From Yamagishiella unicocca (taxonomy: Eukaryota; Chlorophyta; Chlorophyceae; Chlamydomonadales; Volvocaceae): a stretch of DNA of 64,000 nt. The stretch covers positions 310,001-374,000 of the forward strand of contig BDSL01000043.1 of assembly GCA_003116995.1 (NCBI GenBank), given 5' to 3'. The position numbers and the translations under genes were made by a program. Under the pieces are notes generated by a model. That model saw only the letters and a list, made by a program, of their open reading frames with translations, had not been told where the DNA came from and made no database searches. Below, piece after piece: positions 1 through 8,297 of the stretch; positions within the stretch are counted from its first letter, which is position 1, and every line of letters starts with the position of its first letter.

Positions 1-307
1 ATGCTGTCATACGTTGCCCTATTATGCTGTCGTACGTTGCCGTACATCTGAGGGGGGAGGGGTAGATACGGGAGGTAGGTGCTGTGACAGGGAGTGGCCG
101 TATCGGCGGGGCGCGTAAGAGGGGGGCTGTGGCGTCTGCGCCCCCAAGTCCCCGGGTTTGCTCCCGTGAATGTTTCCAATACTGCTACTGCCTGACCCCG
201 CCCCTCCCCGCTACTGCCTGACCCAAACCCTCTGAAGCACCCCCCCCCACCTGGCCAGTACCGGTTCTTTTACTGTAACCCCCACCCCGCCCCACCCGTC
301 CCGGCAG

Positions 308-3300
308 GTCGGGCAGTACCTCCGACTGCACCCGTGGAACTCCCCCACCACGAGAGTGGCCACCAAAGTGTCGTACTTGAGCGAGGAGGATATGGCGGGC
401 GCCAGCCGTACGCTGGTCGAGCTGGTGGGTACAGTGTGTGCGTGTGCGTGTGCGTGTGCGTGTGCGTGTGCGTGTGCGTGTGCGTGTGCGTGTGCGTGTG
501 CGTGTGCGTGTGCGTGTGCGTGTGCGTGTGCGTGTGCGTGTGCGTGTGCGTGTGCGTGTGCCGGTGTATCCGTTATTTGCGTGTGCGTGTGTGTGGGGGG
601 GGGGGATGATGCGCCCATCGTGTATGGTGGTGGGTGGTGGTGGCGGGCGGTGGTGGTGGTGGTGGTGGGTGGTGGTGGCGGGCGGATCGCGGTAGCGATG
701 AGGTTAGTTGGTGGTTTTATGGTGGTGCAGTGGGTGGGAAGTATATTATCTGCTCATGCGGTGTGTGAGAAATGTTCCTCTTGTGTTTCGGCTCCCTTGG
801 CGAGTCCCTTGGCAGGAGCTCCGTCCCCCTCTCCTCGTGCGCCTTCCCCCAAACCCCACTCCTCCCTTCCCCCCCCAAAAACCCTACTTTCCTCTTCACC
901 CCCGCCCCAAAACCCTGGCCCAAACCCTTCCCACCCGCCCCTCGAAAGGCCGTCCGCAGCTCCCTGGTAAGGCAGGGCCGCCAGCGACTCGACCTGGTGC
1001 AGCTGCAGTGGGCGGATCCCGTACGGCACCGCCGCTGGCTGGATGTGCTCAAGTGGCTGGCGGTGGGTGGGTGGGTGGGTGGGTGGATGGGTGGCTGCGC
1101 GGGGGGGTTCCGTAAAAGAACCGTTGACTCGACATGGGAAGTCACGCGGCCGGGGGTGGGGCCACCCGAGGCGGGCGTCCCAAAGCAGCCCTGCCTCCCG
1201 TCCGTGGAGTCTTGCCACTTTAGGACCCACCATCTCCCCCTCCGTCGTCACCCGAGCCTCCGCGCCACACGTGCGCGGTGCGTGCGATTCAGAACGCTTG
1301 CAGCGGACACGTCAGCAAGTCCACTGTCGTAGCAACGAGTGCTTGATACGCGGGAAAGGGAATCCGAAGGCCTGGCCTCGGGATGACACGGGGGATGCGA
1401 TGTATGGTCCGGGGGGAGGGGAAGGCGCGGGTTTCGGTGTGTTTTGTTGCCGTACGCAGGCAGCACAGCGGCCGGCGCCGCAGCTACTTCCCCCCCCGGG
1501 CGACCCCTCCGCTCCCTCCCCTTTGTGCCAGGGCTTACACCACACCACACGCCGCCAACCGCGTTCGGCTCTCCAAACAACTGACTAACGAACTAGCAGC
1601 AACCAACCGCAACCGACTGCAACCCACCCCGGCCGCAGGACCTGCGCGAGGAGGGGCTCATTGGTCACGTGGGGGTTTGTAACTTCGGAGTGGCTCAGCT
1701 CGCAAAGGTGAGGGTTCGAGGAAGACCCGTGGATGCCCGAAAAAACCGAAAATACCTGGGGGGGGGCGGGGGAGGCGGGGAGGGAACCCGTAGGGCGGCT
1801 GGGGGGTACAGAAAAGAACCGGTTACTCGATACGGGAAGTGTAGCTGGGGCATAGCCTTCTGGAACTTGGACGCGCACGCATGCTACTGGGAAAAGAGGG
1901 GAAAGACGGGGACGAGGGGGGAAGGCGAGGGATGAACGGGCGTGTGTATTGGGAGGTGGGGCGGCTGGGGAGGTGACTCCTGACCACCTGGTTCTGGTCC
2001 CCAAGACCACCCTCACGTACCTTCACACACATGCATGGGAATGCAGCAGTTCCCATGTAAGGCTTCGGTTCGCGTCGCTTCTGGTAGCTCCGCCGCCTCG
2101 CCTTCTGTGTCCAATCGGCTTTCGAAGCTTCGCAACAAACTAACCCCCCCCCCTCCCCCGCGTGCTCGGTTGCGTACTGTCCGGTCGCGTAAACGGGTTT
2201 TATATCCCCCGCGTGCTCTCCCCCTCAGGCGGTGGACTCGGGTGTCGGTGTGGTGAGTAACCAGGTGCAGTACTCCCTCATCGACCGGAGACCGCAGCTG
2301 TACTTGCAGAAGGTGCGGCGGCAGGGGCCTGCGGGGCGGCTTTGGGGTGTGGCGGCAGGGGTAGGGGGGACTTGGAGGTGTAGGCGGGTTGCAAGGAAAA
2401 TCCGTGTACGAAGGAAAGAAACTCGTGTACGAAAGAAAATCCGTGTACGAAGGAAAATCGTTTAGAACAGACGTTTCGAGATGCCCGCTGGAGACCTGGG
2501 GTGAGGAAACTAAAGTCGGAGGTCGTGTGTCGACCTTCGGCGGCTAGGCTTGGAGGTGTGTGGGGGGGGGGAGTTGGCGAAGTGCCGTGCCGTGGCTTGG
2601 TGAGGAGAGCGGTGGACCGACAGAGAGGGGGAAAAGGGGGGAGGGGGAGGGGGTGGGGGGGAAATCCGCGAACCGACAAGAGAGGAAAAACACACACGCT
2701 AGGACGGCGCTCTGACACGCGCTTTGGGCGCGCGGTCATGCGCTCGACGACGGACCAACACACTAGCGCCATCCCGACCCCTGCTGGATCGTGCTCAGGC
2801 CGCTGCCTCGTACGGCATCAAGCTGCTGGCGTACGGCACCCTGGCGGGGGGGCTGCTGGCGGACAGGTACCACGACGTGCCGGCCGGCAGGTACGACACT
2901 CTGGGTGGCGCCCTGGGGGCTATCGCACTGTGCTGCGCCCGTCCAGCTAACCCAGCTTGCCGCTGCTGTCGCTGCTGCTGCTGCTGCCGCTGCTGTCGCT
3001 ACTGCCGCTACTGCCGCTGCTGCCGCTCCGTTTCGGCTCCTCTGCGCATTTCCACCGGCTGCCATTCGGCGCGCCGTCCTGCCTGCTGCTGATGCTCGGG
3101 TCATTGGTGGTCTGAAATCGACAATCCCACCGCTGAGCGACCGTCCCCTCCCTCGCCCTGCGGCCGTTACTCCAATCCTACCCGTGTCGACCAACCAACC
3201 AACCAACCAACCGTGTCTTAATCCAACCGACTAACCAACCAACCAGGGTGCGGCTGGACACCGCCAGCAAGCAGAAGTACGGGCTGGTGCTGCGGCAGGC

Positions 3301-5538
3301 GGGTGACGGCGGCGAGGCGGCGGCAGGGGCCGGAGGCGGAGGCGGCGGGTGGGCGTGGATGCAGGAGGTGTTGGAGGCGTGTCGCTCGGTGGCCCAGCGC
3401 CACGGCGTGTCGTCGAGCGCGGTGGCGACGGCGTGGGTGCTGCACCAGCCGCAGGTGGGTATGAGGGGGGGGGGCCACCAGCCGCAGGTGGGTATGAGGG
3501 GGGGGGCCACCAGCCGCAGGTGGGTATGAGGGGGGGGGCCACCAGCCGCAGGTGGGTATGAGGGGGGGGGCCACCAGCCGCAGGTGGGTATGAGGGGGGG
3601 TGCCACCAGCCGCAGGTGGGTATGAGGGGGGGTGCCACCAGCCGCAGGTGGGTATGAGGGGGGGCCACCAGCCGCAGGTGGGTATGAGGGGGGGTGCCAC
3701 CAGCCGCAGGTGGGTATGAGGGGGGTGCCACCAGCCGCAGGTGGGTATGAGGGGGGGGGCCACCAGCCGCAGGTGGGTATGAGGGGGGGGGCCACCAGCC
3801 GCAGGTGGGTATGAGGGGGAGGGCCACCAGCCGCAGGTGGGTATGAGGGGGAGGGCCACCAGCCGCAGGTGGGTATGAGGGGGGGTGCCACCAGCCGCAG
3901 GTGGGTATGAGGGGTTTTGAGGAAGACCCGTGGATGCGGGGAAAAACCGTTTTTAAACAGACGTTTTGAGATGCATGCTGGAGAAGTGGGGTGAGGATGC
4001 AAAAGACGGTGGTCATATGTCGACCTTCGGTAGGAGGGGGGGGCACCAGCCGCAGGTGGGTAGGAGGGGGCCACCAGCCGCACGTGGGTATGGGGGGCCA
4101 CCAGCCGCACGTGGGTATGAGGGGGGGCCACCAGCCGCACGTGGGTATGAGGGGGGGGCCACCAGCCGCACGTGGGTATGAGGGGGGGCCACCAGCCGCA
4201 AGTGGGTATGAGGGGGGGGCACCAGCCGCAGGTGGGTATGAGGGGGGGGGCCACCAGCCGCAACGTGGGTATGAGGGGGGGGGCACCAGCCGCACGTGGG
4301 TATGAGGGGGGGGCACCAGCCGCAGGTGGGTATGAGGGGGGGGGCCACCAGCCGCACGTGGGAGGCGGAGCCGCGGATGGGCCTGCGAGGGTTGCGGGGG
4401 GATAGAGGAAACCCGAGGAGGCCCCGGGAGGGTTAGGCGGGTGGGGGTTGTGAGGGAAGCCCGTGTACGAGGAAGCTGAGTGGGGGTGTGTGAGGAAAAC
4501 ACGTGTCCGAGCTGAGTGGGGGATTGAGGGTGTGTATAAGGTGGGGTGTGTGGGGTGTGTGGGTGTAAGGGGGGTGCCCCACCACCCACCCCGCACCTCC
4601 AAACGCATGGTCTAAACCGTTTTTCTTTCGTACACGGGTTTTCCTTGCAACCCCGCACCCCCCAACAACCCCCCACCTCGCCCCGCCAGGTGGCGGCAGC
4701 CATCGTCGGCGCCCGCAACGCGCGACACATCCGAGACATGCAGGTACGTACGGCGGTAGTACGACGGCATACGGATTCGCCGTAGGTTTGTGAGCACATC
4801 AGGTGGGACGAGGCACCGATGGCCGTCTCCAGTGCGTGCGGTGTGGGTCTTCTGCCCTTCGCGCGGGTGGTCTGCGGCAGCCCCTCCCTCGAGCTGGGCG
4901 GAAGGGGGCGCCCGGCCAGTTGAGGAGCTCCGAAGCGTCAGCGTCGGCTCCGGAGCCGATGGCGAGTCTGTCGTACGCGAAGCTTCCCACGCAGCTGAAC
5001 TTGGCGGGCGCCGCCAGAGGTTCCCCCGGGGTCACAGCCATAAGGCCCCGATCGGGAATTTCGGGATGCCTGGCCAGGCCAGGCGGAGACGGGGGCACCT
5101 CGCCGGCCCCCTTCAGCTTGATTGGCACCCTCCCCTGCCTTCCCATCTTCCTCTTGGCTCGCCCCTGCCGTACCCCTCCCCGACCGCGTCCTGCCCCTCC
5201 CTGGACTCAGGCCGCGTGCGCCCTGGTGCTGGACGATGCCGACCTGCTGGACTTGGACGCGGTGAGTGAGGGCCGGGACAGGGGGGGACGACGCACCGAC
5301 CCGTGGGTCTGTCGGCGGCAGGTTGGGGACCGGGTCCGTTATTGCGGGGAGGCGGCGATCTCCGTGGCCAACCATCTTCTTGTTTAACTGCCACAAACTG
5401 TCACCTAACCGCCCGGTTGGCCCCCCCCTTCCCCTTCCCCTCCCGCCTGTCCCCCGGGGGCCTCCTCAGGTGTGGGAGGGGGTGCCGCAGCCCCCGACCA
5501 GCGACGTGTACGTGTGGGAGCGGGGCGGCGTCTGGTGA
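308..5538 (+). CDS. Aldo/keto reductase, 5'-partial (9 exons visible)
   Basis: NADPH-type aldo/keto reductase; the N-terminal exons lie left of the window. Exons: 308-424, 949-1062, 1639-1707, 2229-2312, 2799-2890, 3247-3454, 4690-4743, 5211-5261, 5470-5538 (TGA). All introns are GT-AG and phases match, giving 285 residues. Family blocks appear in order: the strand-4 segment RLDLVQLQW, then LREEGLIGHVGVCNFG, then VVSNQVQYSLIDRRP, the lid segment SYGIKLLAYGTLAGGLL, DTASKQKYG, and the C-terminal cofactor-binding region AAAIVGARNARHI. This is the subfamily of bacterial and plant reductases with a GTLAGG motif. At the site where most family members have the catalytic His (LxQxHW) this protein has Gln; related plant proteins also vary there, so the substrate and activity are uncertain. 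Intron 6 carries a large minisatellite and an inserted repeat. The gene is convergent with the lumenal protein gene to its right. Confidence 0.85.
431..561 (+). repeat. (GTGCGT)n hexamer array, AKR intron
   Basis: About 21 near-perfect copies of GTGCGT begin six bases after the donor at 425. GTGCGT is itself used as a 5' splice site elsewhere in this window (39613, 55961, 61769). Confidence 0.9.
1063..1098 (+). repeat. (GTGG/GGGT)n run starting at donor, AKR intron 2
   Basis: The intron opens GTGGGT and this motif is simply iterated for about 30 bases (GGGT repeats), so the array starts exactly at the 5' splice site. Confidence 0.7.
2395..2558 (+). repeat. Interspersed element family A, long copy in AKR intron
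   Basis: Copy with the 'CCGTGTACGAAGG' type head, here triplicated, then a CGTTTAGAACAGACGTTT block, a block like ATGCATGCTGGAGA, and a tail related to GGTCG...CGACCTTCGGCGGCT. Related copies occur at 3911-4033, 10137-10335, 28577-28640, 38572-38680, 53198-53312, 59157-59278 and 60965-61190. Confidence 0.75.
3455..4372 (+). repeat. Minisatellite made of exon tail plus donor (AKR intron 6)
   Basis: A unit of about 32 bp reads GTGGGTATGAG, a G-run, then CCACCAGCCGCAG. CACCAGCCGCAG is the last 12 bases of the preceding exon (ends 3454) and GTGGGT is the intron's own donor, so every unit recreates the exon-intron junction. About 15 copies lie in 3455-3910 and about 11 in 4034-4372, separated by a family A element. 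The left copies keep AG|GT; most right copies read CACGTGGGT, losing it. Confidence 0.93.
3911..4033 (+). mobile_element. Family A element inserted inside the minisatellite
   Basis: About 122 bp interrupts the array: TTTTGAGGAAGACCCGTGG head, the AAAAACCG block, ACAGACGTTTTGAGATGCA, the GCTGGAGAA block and a tail with CATATGTCGACCTTCGG. The array resumes directly afterwards, so this is an insertion into a pre-existing array. No coding capacity; probably non-autonomous. Confidence 0.7.
4612..4662 (-). repeat. Family A fragment, reverse orientation
   Basis: Reverse-strand copy of the head only (TCGTACACGGGTTTTCCTTG with the AAACCGTTTTT block), in AKR intron 6 about 30 bases before the acceptor at 4689. 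Confidence 0.6.
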
Positions 5539-5611
5539 TGCGGCGGAGCGGGAGCTGCAGCGCCGCCATGGAGGTGGTGAGGGCCGGGAGAGCGGCGTGG
5601 AGCGGGGCGGA

Positions 5612-6630
5612 GCGACAGCGGCAGCGGCTCCTGGACTGCAGAGGAGGGGGGAGGGAGAGCTGCTGCGGCTCCTGGACTGCAGAGGAGGGGGGAGGGAGAG
5701 CTGCTGCGGCTCCTGGACTGCAGAGGAGGGGGGAGGGAGAGCTGCTGCGGCTCTTGGTTTGCAGAGGAGGGGGGAGGGAGAGCTGCTGCGGCTCCTGGAC
5801 TGCAGAGGAGGGGGAGGGAGAGCTGCTGCGGCTCCTGGACTGCAGAGGAGGGGGGAGCGACAGCGGCAGCGGCTCTTGGTTTGCAGAGGAGGGGGGAGGG
5901 AGAGCTGCTGCGGCTCCTGGACTGCAGAGGAGGGGGGAGGGAGAGCTGCTGCGGCTCCTGGACTGCAGAGGAGGGGGGAGGGAGAGCTGCTGCGGCTCTT
6001 GGTTTGCAGAGGAGGGGGAGGGAGAGCTGCTGCGGCTCCTGGACTGCAGAGGAGGGGGGAGGGAGAGCTGCTGCGGCTCCTGGACTGCAGAGGAGGGGGG
6101 AGGGAGAGCTGCTGCGGCTCTTGGTTTGCAGAGGAGGGGGGAGGGAGAGCTGCTGCGGCTCCTGGACTGCAGAGGAGGGGGGAGGGAGAGCTGCTGCGGC
6201 TCCTGGACTGCAGAGGAGGGGGGAGCGACAGCGGCAGCGGCTCTTGGTTTGCAGAGGAGGGGGGAGGGAGAGCTGCTGCGGCTCCTGGACTGCAGAGGAG
6301 GGGGGAGGGAGAGCTGCTGCGGCTCCTGGACTGCAGAGGAGGGGGAGGGAGAGCTGCTGCGGCTCTTGGTTTGCAGAGGAGGGGGGAGGGAGAGCTGCTG
6401 CGGCTCCTGGACTGCAGAGGAGGGGGGAGGGAGAGCTGCTGCGGCTCCTGGACTGCAGAGGAGGGGGGAGGGAGAGCTGCTGCGGCTCTTGGTTTGCAGA
6501 GGAGGGGGGAGGGAGAGCTGCTGCGGCTCCTGGACTGCAGAGGAGGGGGGAGGGAGAGCTGCTGCGGCTCCTGGACTGCAGAGGAGGGGGGAGCGACAGC
6601 GGCAGCGGCTCTTGGTTTGCAGAGGCGGCG
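5612..6630 (+). repeat. 41-bp satellite with nested higher-order repeat, 25 units
   Basis: It starts about 75 bp after the AKR stop codon. The basic unit is 41 bp (40 in units 5, 10 and 18, which lack one G). Three types occur: A (AGCTGCTGCGGCTCCTGGAC), B (same head, but CTCTTGGTTTGCAG) and C (AGCGACAGCGGCAGCGG head with the B tail). Unit order is C'AA BAA CAA BAA BAA CAA BAA BAA C. This is a trimer (B or C, then A, A) nested in a 9-mer (CAA BAA BAA). C units at 5856, 6224 and 6592 are exactly 368 bp apart. Because 41 is not a multiple of 3 and stops are absent, all six frames stay open for hundreds of codons. Confidence 0.93.
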
Positions 6631-6770
6631 GAACGGAGGGAGAGCTGCGGAGGGGGTAAAAGATGATCCGCCAATCCACGGCCGACAAACCAAGGGCAGC
6701 CGAGGGGGGGACAGCGGGGGGTGCAGCGGCTTTGTGGCCGCGGAGGAGAGGGGGAGAAAGAGGATGCAGA

Positions 6771-6884
6771 AGGAGGAGGAGGTGATGGAGGAGAGAATGG
6801 TGGTGGAAGAAGAGGTGGAGGAAGAAGTGGTGGAGGAGGAGGAGGTGGTGGAGGAGGAGGAGGTGGTGGAGGAGGAGGCGGGCG
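6771..6884 (+). repeat. GGAGGA/GGTGGA trinucleotide-rich tract
   Basis: Purine-rich run of GAGGAG, GTGGAA and GGAGGTGGT blocks in the presumed 3' UTR of the reductase gene. Confidence 0.7.
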
Positions 6885-7283
6885 GGGCCCATCGGTGGAC
6901 GTCCGCTGGAGTGGCCTAGTAGCGACCCCAGCCCCATCCACCCGGTCGGTTCAGTGGATGCTGCACGGAGCCATGTGGGTAGTGGCCGTGTGTGTGTGGC
7001 GCTGACGAAGCGTAACCGGCGTGACATCGAAGACCCCTGCCCCAAGAAACCGTAATGTCGCAAGCCTGCAGCTTTCTGCTGGCGGAAGGGCTGGCTCGCC
7101 AACCCACCCGCATGTTCTATACAACCCAGGCGCCTTGCAGGCGTTCGGCTTGCCCTTCTGGTGTGTCGAACCCCCTACCACGTCTATCGAGTGGGCGTTT
7201 CAACGCTATTACCCCGCAGCAATACTGAAGACAGCCCCAGCACTCAATAGGCACCAGGTGCTGGCTGCTGCCTCATAGCTTGT

Positions 7284-7288
7284 TGTAA
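7284..7288 (+). terminator. Candidate poly(A) signal TGTAA of the AKR gene
   Basis: TGTAA is the volvocine poly(A) motif. It lies 1746 bp after the AKR stop, beyond the satellite. No nearer convincing copy was noticed, so the 3' UTR would contain the whole 41-bp array. Confidence 0.4.
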
Positions 7289-7462
7289 GGAATGACTCGG
7301 TTAAATGACAAGTAAGGTGAAACGCCCTTCTCGCGCAAACGGAAGAAAGCCTTAGCTGTGCTCCTTCCCTGATATGTGAGTCATGCTGCTAGCTGAGTCA
7401 ACACGTTCCGGAACTCATATCGGATGCCCGCCCAGGTTGTAGGAACTCACGCGTAAGCTAGC

Positions 7463-7467
7463 TTACA
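7463..7467 (-). terminator. Candidate poly(A) signal of the lumenal protein gene
   Basis: TTACA (TGTAA on the minus strand), 830 bp downstream of the stop at 8298. With the + strand signal at 7284 it would leave about 175 bp between convergent transcripts. Confidence 0.35.
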
Positions 7468-7732
7468 CCCCCGTACTCGTCAACTTCGCAGGCGTCCTTG
7501 AGCGGCATAGGGCCCGGAAGCCGTACTGGAAGGTACGACAGCGGTCGCGGTCGCCATCTCGCGACTTCCCAGGCCTCACCACATCTCAATCCAGGAATGG
7601 GATCCAGCGACGCGCTCCCCGTTCACAAAATCGGATCCTGCAGGCTTGCAACCATATCACCCTTTCTTCCCACCCCACCCACCCCGGGTCCCGTTTGCCC
7701 CCCTGCCTGCCAGCCGCCAGGCCTCCTTGCCA

Positions 7733-7858
7733 GTCTGTCGGCCGTGGATTCGCGGACTCTCTTCTAACCCCCCCCCACTGAAGGCTAGACGCTAGAGATA
7801 TGCACCAACTACATTACCCCAGTCGAGTTACCGGTTCTTTACCTGTAACCCCCCACTG
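7733..7858 (-). repeat. Interspersed elements, families D and B
   Basis: 7733-7768 is a family D piece (GTCGGCCGTGGATTC, then GCGGACTCTCTTCTAA). 7826-7858 is a family B piece in reverse orientation (GAGTTACCGGTTCTTTACC, then TGTAACCCC). Both lie in the 3' region of the minus-strand gene. Confidence 0.55.
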
Positions 7859-8297
7859 CCACGGGTCTTCCTCGAAGCCCCGCACTGCCACGGGTCTTCC
7901 TCGAACCCCCGCACTGCCTTCCCAGGAGCCTGAGGACCGCTAGCTCGAACTCCATGAAACAGCAGCAGCCATGCCGCAGCAACACACGGAGCCGCAGTAA
8001 CAGCAACAGCAGCAACAGCAGCAGCGAGCGGCACTGGCCTGAAGCCGGCACCGCTGCTGCGTGACGACGCACGCTGCTGCTGCTGCCCTCGTGACCCAAG
8101 AGCCTACTCAAGAACCCACCAGCCTCGCGGCCGGCTCCGAAACCCCACTGCATCCTCGCTGCGACCTCAAACACAACTCAACTCAACATAACACAGACAC
8201 ACACACTCCTTCCGTCCGGAGCAGTGAAAAACACATATTCTCGTGGACGCGGCGACCGCCGCCGCCCTTGGCGCATCCGGGGAGCGAGCGGCGCTTC

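Noticed and set aside
3178..4799. Pro/Trp-rich minus-strand frames of up to 522 codons
   Set aside because: Opposite-strand reading of the AKR intron 6 minisatellite, which carries exons 6 and 7 of AKR on the plus strand.
5303..7102. Very long open reading frames on both strands (about 400-565 codons)
   Set aside because: They are produced by the 41-bp satellite, which has no stop in any frame. No domain, and the composition follows the repeat.
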